A stretch of DNA of 10,552 bases from Xanthobacteraceae bacterium (GCA_030044035.1 JASHWN010000014.1:1-10552), one strand, 5' to 3'; shown: positions 1 through 5,692, counted from the stretch's first letter. The notes: generated by a model from the sequence alone, not told the origin. Program-made: numbers and translations.

Positions 1-32
1 AGAAAAAGGACATTGAAAGGTCGATCGGCCAT
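1..32 (-). CDS. arsC: Arsenate reductase ArsC (LMW phosphatase type), N-terminal fragment
   Basis: Only the first ten complete codons are inside the window; the gene runs off the left edge. Reading leftward from the ATG at 32 gives MADRPFNVLF. This matches the opening of thioredoxin-linked arsenate reductases of the low-molecular-weight protein tyrosine phosphatase fold, where this beta strand leads into the CxGNSxRS catalytic loop, which is not visible here. It starts 8 nt after the arsI stop on the same strand, as expected for the next gene of an ars operon. Such enzymes reduce arsenate to arsenite in the cytoplasm. The call rests on ten residues plus context. The in-frame ATG at 13 would give a start lacking this motif and is less likely. 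Confidence 0.65.
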   Translation of the reverse strand, partial: MADRPFNVLF

Positions 33-40
33 GGCACGGC

Positions 41-511
41 TCACGCCGAACAACCGCAGGCCGGCTCTGCGATTTTCGGCGCGGGCGAGCAACACGATTT
101 CTCACGCGCAACTCGCGCAACGCGCTCGCCCGATCCGTCGCCGTAGTCGGTGCTTTCGCCCGTGGTGTGGAACGTCTCCCATGCGATGCCTGCGGGATCG
201 TCAATCCACGACTTTTCCGACTTGGCGTAACAGCACGCGGTTTGACCCTGTTCGATGACGGTCCCGCCGGCCTGGTGCAGCCGGGCGTAAATCTCTTTCA
301 GTTCGTCGCGGCTCTCGGCTTGGATGCCAAGATGGTCGAGGCCGGGCTCCCGCCCGCGCGTCGAGATGGCGAAATTCACGCGCGGGTCGTCCAGCATCCA
401 CTTGGCGTAATCGGTCTTGATGACGGACGGCTCGGCGGCAAACAGTGCCGAATAGAAGCCGATGGACTGTTTCAGATCGTCAACGGCGACGTGCACGTGA
501 AACCGCTTCAT
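41..511 (-). CDS. arsI: ArsI/CadI-family glyoxalase-fold dioxygenase (C-As lyase)
   Basis: This 156-residue cytoplasmic protein has the vicinal-oxygen-chelate fold. ArsI enzymes are Fe(II)-dependent dioxygenases that cleave the carbon-arsenic bond of trivalent organoarsenicals such as MAs(III) and release arsenite. Visible features are the N-terminal strand with H5 and H7, H60 in a DHLGIQ motif, E112 in WETF, and the vicinal pair C93-C94 in TACCYAK. The pair and the H/H/E set correspond to the substrate thiols and metal ligands known for ArsI. The C-terminal tail carries four more cysteines (C140, C141, C152, C154), so extra arsenic or metal binding is possible. The ATG at 511 lies inside arsR (32-nt overlap) and is preceded by a purine-rich AAGGGAG site, which suggests translational coupling. 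The related CadI annotation (cadmium-induced) describes the same family; the neighbouring arsR and arsC favour arsenic. Confidence 0.88.
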   Translation of the reverse strand: MKRFHVHVAVDDLKQSIGFYSALFAAEPSVIKTDYAKWMLDDPRVNFAISTRGREPGLDHLGIQAESRDELKEIYARLHQAGGTVIEQGQTACCYAKSEKSWIDDPAGIAWETFHTTGESTDYGDGSGERVARVAREKSCCSPAPKIAEPACGCSA

Positions 512-845
512 GGGCTACTCCCTTCGGTTTGCAGACTGCGGCGGGCGCGCACTGCTCCGGCGCGCCCTGGCAACAGTTCTCGGTGAGGAAGGCAACAAGC
601 TCGTTCATTGCCGAAAACCGCGCCGCATAGATCATGGAACGGCCGTCGCGGCGGACCGTGACCAGTCCGGCAAAGCGCAGCCGGTCGAAATGGAATGTCA
701 GCGTGTTGGGGGCGAGGCCGAGCTGTTCCGCGACCTGCCCGGCGGCCATCCCTTCCGGCCCGGCCTGGACCAGCAGGCGGAAGATTTCCAGGCGGTTTTC
801 TTGAGCGAGCGCGGCCAAAGCCGCGACGGCGTTTATCGTTTCCAC
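480..845 (-). CDS. arsR: ArsR/SmtB-family arsenite-responsive repressor
   Basis: This 121-residue winged-helix repressor controls the ars operon and releases DNA on binding As(III). Residues 1-90 form the wHTH domain; the recognition region is about residues 36-56 (AGQVAEQLGL onward), followed by a beta-wing with VRRDGRSMIY. The metalloid site is likely the cysteine cluster after the domain: C91-C92, C99 and C105. This resembles ArsR proteins with a CC-x(n)-C site near the C terminus rather than the alpha-3 CxCxxC site of E. coli ArsR. The start is GTG at 845; no in-frame ATG fits the domain better, and no Shine-Dalgarno sequence is seen upstream. A predicted promoter puts transcription start at or next to this codon, so the mRNA may be leaderless. 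The 3' end overlaps arsI by 32 nt. Confidence 0.9.
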   Translation of the reverse strand: METINAVAALAALAQENRLEIFRLLVQAGPEGMAAGQVAEQLGLAPNTLTFHFDRLRFAGLVTVRRDGRSMIYAARFSAMNELVAFLTENCCQGAPEQCAPAAVCKPKGVAHEAVSRARRR

Positions 846-881
846 ATTTCAACGAATATGGAAATGTCTTGCAAAAGTCAA
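845..881 (-). promoter_or_regulatory. Predicted arsR promoter with overlapping dyad (candidate ArsR operator)
   Basis: On the minus strand a -35 box TTGACT (876-881) and a -10 box TATTCG (853-858) are separated by 17 nt. An inverted repeat with arms CATTTC and GAAATG (845-866) covers the -10 box and reaches the GTG start, the usual place for an autoregulatory ArsR operator. The boxes and repeat are seen directly; binding by ArsR is inferred. Confidence 0.55.
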
Positions 882-930
882 GGGGCAGCAGTCACTGTTT
901 CTGCCGCCACGAGCCTTCAATCGCGCTTCG

Positions 931-942
931 CAATTATAATTG
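931..942. repeat. Perfect 12-bp AT-rich palindrome containing TATAAT on both strands
   Basis: CAATTATAATTG is a perfect palindrome in an otherwise GC-rich stretch, 8 nt beyond the stop of the 950-1333 gene and about 85 nt before arsR. It contains a consensus -10 hexamer in each direction, but neither has a good -35 partner at 17 nt. It may be a second weak promoter element for arsR, a regulator site or chance. Confidence 0.3.
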
Positions 943-949
943 GGTCGAT

Positions 950-1333
950 CTACGGCTGGGCGATGTGCCAGGCGCCGTTGAGGAAGCCGTCGCCAGTGAT
1001 GTCGCCCGGCTTCTTGTCGTTTTTCCAATTGTAGAGCGGACGGCCTTTGTAGGCCCACTGCTTGCTGCCGTCGTCGCGAGTGATAACGCTGTAGTCGCCC
1101 ATCGGCATCGCCTCGGCTGAAGCTTTCAGCGGCGGCCAATTGCCCGCGCACGGGCCGTTGCAGGCCGATTTGCCGCCGGAATCCTTGTCGAAGACATACA
1201 GCGTTATACCGCTGTCGTTGGTGAGCACTTTGCCCTTGGCGCTATCGCCGGTTTTGGTCGGCGCCATCTGCGCGAAGGCCACGGTCGCAGCTGTGGCTAT
1301 GGCGACGATCGCCACCATGATCGATTTACGCAT
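950..1333 (-). CDS. Secreted COG4315-type small protein with Y-x-[FW]-x-x-D repeats
   Basis: This 127-residue protein carries a Sec signal peptide (MRKS, hydrophobic core to about residue 18, likely cleavage after AFA at residue 21). The mature part is periplasmic or extracellular. It holds two copies of the motif that defines the 'secreted repeat of unknown function' family: LYVFDKD and LYNWKND. A cysteine pair in SACNGPCAGNWPPL is typical of the family and could form a disulfide. There is no lipobox cysteine after the signal peptide, so it is not a lipoprotein. A very good AGGAGG ribosome site (1339-1344 on the complement) stands 5 nt before the ATG. The biochemical role is unknown. It lies on the same strand as arsR, 104 nt upstream, but arsR appears to have its own promoter, so co-transcription is uncertain. 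Confidence 0.85.
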   Translation of the reverse strand: MRKSIMVAIVAIATAATVAFAQMAPTKTGDSAKGKVLTNDSGITLYVFDKDSGGKSACNGPCAGNWPPLKASAEAMPMGDYSVITRDDGSKQWAYKGRPLYNWKNDKKPGDITGDGFLNGAWHIAQP

Positions 1334-1457
1334 CTTTTCCTCCTGGATCGGCTCGACTGCAGGTGCGGCAACACTAGCGACTAACCCCGACTTGCGCCCG
1401 TCTATTCCGGCGCCGATTTGTGGCCAGCATGTTCGGGCCGTGCTATCGTCGCGTTTG
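1334..1457. promoter_or_regulatory. Divergent intergenic region between secreted protein and copper cluster
   Basis: The two flanking genes are transcribed away from each other, so both promoters should lie here. On the plus strand only a weak candidate is seen: TTGTGG (1418-1423), a 17-nt spacer and TGCTAT (1441-1446), which would place transcription start just before the ATG at 1458. No convincing minus-strand promoter and no clear dyad were found. Confidence 0.3.
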
Positions 1458-1871
1458 ATGAGAGGCCTGCGGCGATTCGTTCGGACGCGATCGAAAGGCG
1501 GCTTTTTGGCCGTCGGTGTGGCTTATTCGCTCGCGATCCAGGCCATGATGGCGAGCGTCGGGCTCGGCATGTCGTTGGGCGCGGCGCCGGATCAGGCCGG
1601 CTTTGTCCGCTGCAGCTTTGCTTCCAGTCAAACCGCCGATGGGCGCGGCAGTCACCGGCACGAACCAGCCCCCGCACCGCAATGTCCGTTCTGCTTCGTT
1701 GCGGCGCAAAGCGCCGGCCATGTCGCGACTGCGGGCGAGGCTCCTGCGTTTCCCGCCCACGCCGCCATGCTGATTGCTGCGATTTCGCACCCGATTGGCG
1801 ATGCGGCATTCGCCCCGCAAATCCGCCATCGGCAGGGTGAGCCCCGCGCGCCTCCTTCTATCTCCGTCTGA
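1458..1871 (+). CDS. DUF2946 family protein (copper-cluster associated)
   Basis: This 137-residue protein has a basic N terminus (MRGLRRFVRTRSKGG), one hydrophobic segment at about residues 15-40, and a likely periplasmic part rich in His and Cys. The conserved family core is QCPFCFVAAQSAGH (C76, C79, H88), a CxxC-plus-His arrangement that could bind a metal. Further His residues (66, 68, 101, 111, 124) and C52 add to this. DUF2946 proteins have no proven reaction but often sit beside copper chaperones and TonB receptors, and here PCuAC and SCO genes follow at once. The reading frame is open far upstream, so the start is not certain. ATG 1458 was chosen because it places the basic residues just before the membrane segment; GTG 1440 is an alternative. 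No strong Shine-Dalgarno sequence is visible. Confidence 0.75.
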   Translation: MRGLRRFVRTRSKGGFLAVGVAYSLAIQAMMASVGLGMSLGAAPDQAGFVRCSFASSQTADGRGSHRHEPAPAPQCPFCFVAAQSAGHVATAGEAPAFPAHAAMLIAAISHPIGDAAFAPQIRHRQGEPRAPPSISV

Positions 1872-1882
1872 TGCTGAAACGT

Positions 1883-1904
1883 GCTCGGCTTCCGCCGAGC
1901 TTTT
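1883..1904 (+). terminator. Hairpin plus T-run between DUF2946 gene and PCuAC gene
   Basis: GCTCGGC (1883-1889), loop TTCC, GCCGAGC (1894-1900) form a perfect 7-bp GC-rich stem, followed by TTTT (1901-1904). This is the form of an intrinsic terminator. It lies inside what otherwise looks like one operon, so it may end DUF2946 transcripts or act as a partial terminator that sets the ratio of upstream to downstream mRNA. The T-run is short, so incomplete termination is likely. Confidence 0.6.
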
Positions 1905-1928
1905 CCTCATGCGCTCACGGAGACCATC

Positions 1929-2465
1929 ATGCGCACTTTCGCGAAACTCGCTGGCGCGGCGTTGTTGATCGCCATTGCTGTTCCCGCCCTCGCTCAAGGA
2001 GCCGGCACCGCTGCCATCACCGTCGAACAACCTTGGGCGCGGGCAACGCCCGGCGGCGCCATCACCGGTGCGGTCTATATGACTGTGGACAATAAATCCG
2101 GCACTGCCGACCGCCTGACCGGTGCGTCGTCGGATATCGCCGAAAAGGTGCAAATTCATGAAATGAAGGTCGAGAACGGCGTGATGCAAATGCGCGAAAT
2201 CTCTGGCGGCCTGCCGATTCCGGCCAAGGGGTCGGTGGTGCTCAAACCGATGAGCTATCACGTGATGCTGATCGGATTGAAGAAGCCACTCGCGGCCGGC
2301 GAAAAATTCTCGCTGACGCTCACTTTTGCGAAGGCTGGGAATATTGCGGTGACAGTTCCGGTCCAGGCCATGGCTGCCACGCCGGCCGACGGCGGCATGG
2401 GCAACATGGGCGGGATGCAGGACAAGAAGCCCGGCGGCGGCATGGGCAATATGGAGATGAAGTAA
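1929..2465 (+). CDS. PCuAC-family periplasmic copper chaperone with Met-rich tail
   Basis: This 178-residue protein is exported by a signal peptide (cleavage likely after ALA at residue 22). PCuAC proteins carry Cu(I) in the periplasm and hand it to the CuA or CuB site of cytochrome oxidase, often with an SCO protein. The cupredoxin-like domain spans about residues 28-148. The copper ligand set is visible as H77 (IHEM), M88 (MQM), H111 and M113 (YHVML). After the domain comes a Gly/Met-rich tail with M157, M160, M163, M172, M175 and M177, a probable second Cu(I)-binding segment. The start at 1929 was chosen because it begins the signal peptide and has a GGAG site 6 nt upstream; the longer frame from 1881 would run through the hairpin. 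The stop overlaps the next ATG by one base (TAATG). The Bradyrhizobium homologue is called PcuC. Confidence 0.92.
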   Translation: MRTFAKLAGAALLIAIAVPALAQGAGTAAITVEQPWARATPGGAITGAVYMTVDNKSGTADRLTGASSDIAEKVQIHEMKVENGVMQMREISGGLPIPAKGSVVLKPMSYHVMLIGLKKPLAAGEKFSLTLTFAKAGNIAVTVPVQAMAATPADGGMGNMGGMQDKKPGGGMGNMEMK

Positions 2466-3076
2466 TGCCGGCGCGCCAATGGCTCTTGACGGGGCTTGCC
2501 GGCGTTCTTGGTTTTGCCTTCGCCTCGCTGTGCATCGTCTACGCCATTTCGATGCGCGTAGGCGGGCAGGAGGCCGCAACAACGTCGATCGGCGGGCCGT
2601 TCACGCTTGTCGATGATAACGGCGCGACGGTCACCGAAAAGACGCTCGCCGGCAAGCCCTATGCCATGTATTTCGGCTATACCTTCTGCCCGGAGGTCTG
2701 TCCGACCACGCTGTTCGACTTGTCGCGCTGGATCCGAAAGCTTGGGCCTGACGCCGACAAGCTCAATTACGTGTTCGTGACCGTCGATCCGGAGCGGGAC
2801 ACGGTGCCGGCGATGCATGCTTATCTGGCGTCGTTCGACAAGCACATCCGAGGCTATACCGGCACTCTGGCGCAGATCGTGCAGATCGCAAAGCAGTATC
2901 GCGTCTATTACAGGAAAATCCCCACCGATGGCGGCGGTTACACCATGGATCATTCCGCCATCATCTATCTTGTGGGGCCTGACGGTAAATTGGTCACCGT
3001 CATTGCCTATCAGGAGAACGACGCCGCGGCGCTGGCTAAACTCAGAAACCTCGCGTCGTCGGCGCCAACATCATGA
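2465..3076 (+). CDS. SCO1/SenC family copper chaperone / thiol-disulfide protein
   Basis: This 203-residue protein is anchored by an N-terminal membrane segment (about residues 6-30) with a thioredoxin-fold domain in the periplasm. SCO proteins bind copper through a CxxxC pair and a distal His, and take part in maturing the CuA centre of cytochrome c oxidase, by reducing its cysteines or passing on copper. All three ligands are present: C75 and C79 in FCPEVCP, and H163 in TMDHSA. The VTVDPERDT strand typical of the family is also present. Translation is coupled to PCuAC by a TAATG overlap. Length and motif order are normal for the family. No oxidase genes lie in the window, so the target enzyme (aa3 or cbb3 oxidase, or another copper enzyme) is unknown. 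Confidence 0.93.
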   Translation: MPARQWLLTGLAGVLGFAFASLCIVYAISMRVGGQEAATTSIGGPFTLVDDNGATVTEKTLAGKPYAMYFGYTFCPEVCPTTLFDLSRWIRKLGPDADKLNYVFVTVDPERDTVPAMHAYLASFDKHIRGYTGTLAQIVQIAKQYRVYYRKIPTDGGGYTMDHSAIIYLVGPDGKLVTVIAYQENDAAALAKLRNLASSAPTS

Positions 3077-3092
3077 ATTGACCCGCGAGATC

Positions 3093-3155
3093 GGCTTTCG
3101 CGGCGACTCGGCCATCGCCGGCCGAAAGGTACCGGCGCTCAAGGCCGCGAAAGAC
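3093..3155. terminator. Nested inverted repeat between converging genes (possible bidirectional terminator)
   Basis: The outer arms GGCTTTCGCGGC (3093-3104) and GCCGCGAAAGAC (3144-3155) pair at 11 of 12 positions. Inside lies a perfect 6-bp hairpin, TCGGCC (3108-3113) and GGCCGA (3120-3125). The SCO gene ends at 3076 and the next gene on the other strand ends at 3183, so a shared terminator is expected here. There is no clean T-run on either side, so factor-independent termination is not assured. Confidence 0.4.
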
Positions 3156-3182
3156 CGTTCTGAAACTCGACTGGCGGCGGCC

Positions 3183-3587
3183 TCACTGCCTGGCGGCGAG
3201 CCGCCACCAGTACATCAACGAATAGACCACGTACGGGACCGCCAGGACCGGGAACACCCACACCAGCCAGAGCGGAACCTTCTTAGTGACGCGTTCGGGA
3301 ACGAACATGGCGATGACGCCAAGCGCGCCAGCGATGATGACGGTCGTCAACGTCCACCCGTACCAAAGCATGTTCGGCCCTGAATTGGGGCGCGCTGTCT
3401 CGAGTCCCCAGACCAGGCGACCGATCGCCGGCCAGTAGGTGACAAGCGGATAGTTGAGATATTGGATCACGCAATAAATCACGGGGCCGGAAATCGAAAA
3501 GGTTATGGCGAACGTCCCGAATTTACTCGACCTCGCCAATGACGATGTGGGTCGCGTCGTGCCGGCGGTATTTATGGCGGTGCTCAT
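3183..3587 (-). CDS. Unrecognised three-segment membrane protein
   Basis: I do not recognise this 134-residue protein. A polar N-terminal region (1-22, rich in Ser/Thr/Ala) is followed by three predicted membrane segments at about 24-50, 73-96 and 104-128. The second and third are joined by a short basic loop (PERVTKK) and are rich in Trp and Tyr (WLVWVF, YVVYSLMYWW). There are no His residues and a single Cys (C39) in the first segment. Its ATG lies within the stop of the preceding gene (ATGA overlap, 4 nt), so the two proteins are made in a coupled way and probably form one complex in the inner membrane. No catalytic motif is seen. A subunit of a small haem or metal membrane complex is possible given the partner, but this is inference. 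Confidence 0.7.
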   Translation of the reverse strand: MSTAINTAGTTRPTSSLARSSKFGTFAITFSISGPVIYCVIQYLNYPLVTYWPAIGRLVWGLETARPNSGPNMLWYGWTLTTVIIAGALGVIAMFVPERVTKKVPLWLVWVFPVLAVPYVVYSLMYWWRLAARQ

Positions 3588-4081
3588 GACGCGAAGCCCC
3601 TTGTGTTGTTGAGGACATGGCCGACGATGAAGAGAAACCAGACGATGACGGCGAGCACCAGGGTCACACCCTTGCGCGCGTTGTCATATTCCGGGCTTTG
3701 CGCATTTTTCCAAAAGTACCAATAGGCCGGCAGCAAGACCAAGCCGATCGTCGCCATGTGCTCCTTGAAGTCGAAGAAACCTCCGGTCTTGTAATAATGC
3801 TGGGCCTCGAGCGGAATCCGGATGGCGACGCGATACTGCGTGTAAATGAATGAGCCTATGAGGAAGATGAGCACATAGAGCACGCAGACCGCCGTTGCGT
3901 ATCCGGCGGCGGGCACCGCGCGAAAGCGCGTTACGATCCCTGCCCCTGCGGCGGGCTTACGGACAGGGAACGCCACCGTCATGGCCTGGTGCGTGACCGC
4001 GCCAAGCAAGCCCAACGCCAAGATGAGGTGACCGAACAGCCATAGGGTCCAAAACGTGTTGGTGGAAATGAGGCCCGTCAT
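3584..4081 (-). CDS. Unrecognised four-segment membrane protein with intramembrane histidines
   Basis: I do not recognise this 165-residue protein. It has four predicted membrane segments at about 9-31, 55-80, 107-124 and 138-157. Histidines fall in or at the ends of three of them: H18 and H31 (segment 1), H108 (start of 3) and H155 (end of 4), with H95 in the long loop between 2 and 3. A four-helix bundle with paired His is the layout of b-type cytochromes and of some metal permeases, so haem or metal binding is plausible but unproven. The start at 4081 (MTGLIS) was chosen because the frame upstream to 4141 is polar and unlike the rest; an AAGGAG and a GGGGA run lie upstream. It overlaps the next gene by 4 nt and is divergent from nikR, with a NikR-like site in between. 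Confidence 0.72.
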   Translation of the reverse strand: MTGLISTNTFWTLWLFGHLILALGLLGAVTHQAMTVAFPVRKPAAGAGIVTRFRAVPAAGYATAVCVLYVLIFLIGSFIYTQYRVAIRIPLEAQHYYKTGGFFDFKEHMATIGLVLLPAYWYFWKNAQSPEYDNARKGVTLVLAVIVWFLFIVGHVLNNTRGFAS

Positions 4082-4286
4082 TGGTGTTTTCCCCGGCTCC
4101 TTACGGTCGCCCCCCAGTAACGACACACAGCCGCGATGCAAAGCCGTGGCCTGTTGCGCGCGAGTGGTAGCTTATCGGCTGCAGCAGCGTCCGGCAATTC
4201 GCAATCCAGGGAGCGTGCCTGTCATCGCCCACTGCACCGAAACTAGAACCGCTCTAAGCTCCGTTCGGGGCCACACGCGCAAATGG

Positions 4287-4315
4287 GTATGAGCGTGTGC
4301 CTTCGATCATCATAC
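4287..4315. promoter_or_regulatory. NikR-type operator: GTATGA-N17-TCATAC
   Basis: Half-sites GTATGA (4287-4292) and TCATAC (4310-4315) are a perfect inverted repeat; one more base pair on each side (GGTATGA/TCATACC) extends it to 7-bp arms. The sequence matches the known E. coli NikR operator GTATGA-N16-TCATAC except that the spacer here is 17 nt. It sits just upstream of nikR, which supports autoregulation. On the minus strand the right arm contains TATGAT (4309-4314), a good -10 box, so binding could also block transcription toward the membrane-protein pair. Confidence 0.75.
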
Positions 4316-4320
4316 CAATT

Positions 4321-4349
4321 TTGCTTATTTGTTCATTCAGGAATATTGT
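4321..4349 (+). promoter_or_regulatory. Predicted nikR promoter
   Basis: A -35 box TTGCTT (4321-4326) and a -10 box TATTGT (4344-4349) are separated by 17 nt, giving a leader of about 36 nt to the nikR ATG. The boxes begin 5 nt after the NikR-type palindrome. Seen by eye only. Confidence 0.5.
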
Positions 4350-4391
4350 AGCACCCACGCACGCTGCGCCAAAACCGGAAGGAAGCGGTTC

Positions 4392-4868
4392 ATGCAACGC
4401 ATTACGATCACTTTCGACGATGACCTCATGGCGGACGTCGATCGCATCATCGCGACGCGCGGATACCAGAACCGCTCCGAGGCCGTCAGGGATTTGGCGC
4501 GGGCCGGGCTCGCCCAAGCGATGCAGAGCGTGAGCGGCGGCCATGATTGCGTCGGAGCGCTGGTTTACGTTTACGACCATGCCGCGCGGCAATTGGGCAG
4601 TCGGCTGGTGCACTCTTTTCACGAACATCACGATGTGGCGCTGGCGACCATGCATGTGCATCTCGATCATGAGAGCTGCCTGGAAGTGGCGATCCTCAAA
4701 GGCCGCAATCGCGACGTTCAGAGCGTCGCCGACCAGGTGATAGCCGAGCGCGGGGTGCGCTACGGCCGGCTGTTGGCGATCCCGGTCAAGGAAGGCAGCG
4801 AACATCACGCTCATGGCGGCGACCGCGCGCGCCGCCATTCGCACAGCCACGTTCACAACACGCGATGA
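4392..4868 (+). CDS. nikR: Nickel-responsive transcriptional regulator NikR
   Basis: This 158-residue cytoplasmic repressor binds Ni(II) and then DNA, usually to shut off nickel uptake genes. The N-terminal ribbon-helix-helix domain covers residues 1-45 (MQRITITFDDDLMADVD, then NRSEAVRDLARAGL). The C-terminal ACT-like domain carries the high-affinity nickel ligands: H88, H90 and C96 in MHVHLDHESC, with H77 supplied across the tetramer interface; these match H87, H89, C95 and H76 of E. coli NikR. The tail (134-158) is unusual, with seven His (138, 139, 141, 149, 151, 153, 155), a possible extra low-affinity metal site. The ATG at 4392 has a strong GGAAGGAAG site 6 nt upstream. A NikR-type palindrome lies about 80 nt upstream, so autoregulation is likely. 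No known nickel transporter lies in the window; the convergent operon begins with a TonB receptor. Confidence 0.95.
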   Translation: MQRITITFDDDLMADVDRIIATRGYQNRSEAVRDLARAGLAQAMQSVSGGHDCVGALVYVYDHAARQLGSRLVHSFHEHHDVALATMHVHLDHESCLEVAILKGRNRDVQSVADQVIAERGVRYGRLLAIPVKEGSEHHAHGGDRARRHSHSHVHNTR

Positions 4869-4894
4869 GGGTCGCATCGGCGAAATTGGTCGCT

Positions 4895-5692
4895 TTATGG
4901 CCTGGGCGCAATGGCAACGAGACGCGCGCTCTCGCTGGCCAGAAATGCAACGAGTTCGCCGTATTGCAGCGGGCTCTCGCCGCCGTTGAGGCAATTGATC
5001 AGTACACGAAACATTTGCTCGGACCGCTCTGAATAAAACGCGGCAAATTGCTCGTAGCAGAGATAAAGATCGCGCGTAAAGCGATTACATCGATCCATCG
5101 TGATCTCAAATCCGGAGCGTACGATTCTTCGCGAAAACCATCGGTGCATCGATTGTTCGACGCCGCCGTCGCGGCCTGCCTGCAGCAACCTTGGCAATCG
5201 CGCGAAATCGCTTTGCAGCGAAAAAACATGACTGACCATGTCGGGGCCGATCCGGAACGGCGCGATATCCCTGGCGATATCGTCGCCGGCGAGGAACAGG
5301 CATTGGGTCTTGAGCAGCATGTGAAAATACGGGCGTCTCTGCCTGGGACGAATTTCATCGAAGGCCGCGCGGCCGAGGCGCAAAAGCTCAAGGCCTCCGG
5401 CAAAGGGGAACTTTGCAGCGGCGGCGTCTTCGAATTCGATATCGGCCGGATCGAAATTGGTCTCGGAAAAGTAGATAAAATCCGCGTCGGAGACGTTTTC
5501 AATCGCCAATCCCCGGGCGATCGAGCCGCGCAGATAGACCGAGCGGACGCCCGGCCGGCTCATCAACCCGTCGCGCACGAACCTCAGGAGGGGCCGCCAA
5601 ATCGTCCCGACACGCTCGATGGCGACGTCAGGCTGGATGTAACCGAATTTGTCGACGGCCAGGAAACGACCGATGCGCTGCGGTTCGATCAC
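4895..5692 (-). CDS. Nucleotidyltransferase-fold protein, third gene of receptor operon
   Basis: This 265-residue protein has a pol-beta/MNT-type nucleotidyltransferase signature near its N terminus: YLRGSIARG (G56, S57) followed by the metal-binding D69-x-D71 in SDADFIYF. The fold transfers a nucleotidyl group from NTP to a protein, small molecule or RNA; the substrate here is unknown. The rest (about 80-265) is mainly helical, with a cysteine/aromatic-rich part (CNRFTRDLYLCYEQFAAFYS), and I recognise no further domain. The stretch corresponding to the third acidic residue is not obvious, so activity is not certain. The start is GTG at 5692, 17 nt after the cupin stop, with GGGG upstream; a TTG at 5713 overlapping the cupin stop is an alternative. 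The frame is open to 6079, but that part is antisense-like shadow of the cupin gene. It ends 26 nt from the nikR stop, facing it. Confidence 0.72.
   Translation of the reverse strand: MIEPQRIGRFLAVDKFGYIQPDVAIERVGTIWRPLLRFVRDGLMSRPGVRSVYLRGSIARGLAIENVSDADFIYFSETNFDPADIEFEDAAAAKFPFAGGLELLRLGRAAFDEIRPRQRRPYFHMLLKTQCLFLAGDDIARDIAPFRIGPDMVSHVFSLQSDFARLPRLLQAGRDGGVEQSMHRWFSRRIVRSGFEITMDRCNRFTRDLYLCYEQFAAFYSERSEQMFRVLINCLNGGESPLQYGELVAFLASESARLVAIAPRP

Larger units (their letters stand above)
4082..4391. other. 310-bp divergent intergenic region upstream of nikR
   Basis: No gene is supported here. The right-hand third holds a NikR-like palindrome (4287-4315) and the nikR promoter (4321-4349). The left part (4082-4286) shows no convincing promoter, RNA gene or repeat. 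It would be a leader of over 200 nt for the membrane-protein pair if their promoter is at the palindrome. Confidence 0.6.

Noticed and set aside
1881..1928. Longer start for PCuAC at 1881
   Set aside because: Would place 16 residues before the signal peptide and translate the hairpin; the ATG at 1929 has a proper ribosome site and begins the signal peptide.
1443..2582. 379-codon minus-strand frame across DUF2946 and PCuAC
   Set aside because: Antisense to two recognised plus-strand genes, low-complexity Arg/His/Ala composition, no domain.
4082..4141. Longer start for the four-segment membrane protein at 4141
   Set aside because: The extra 20 residues are polar and basic and cover the likely ribosome site of the ATG at 4081.
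4254..4994. 246-codon minus-strand frame opposite nikR
   Set aside because: Antisense to nikR, whose metal ligands and DNA-binding domain are unmistakable.
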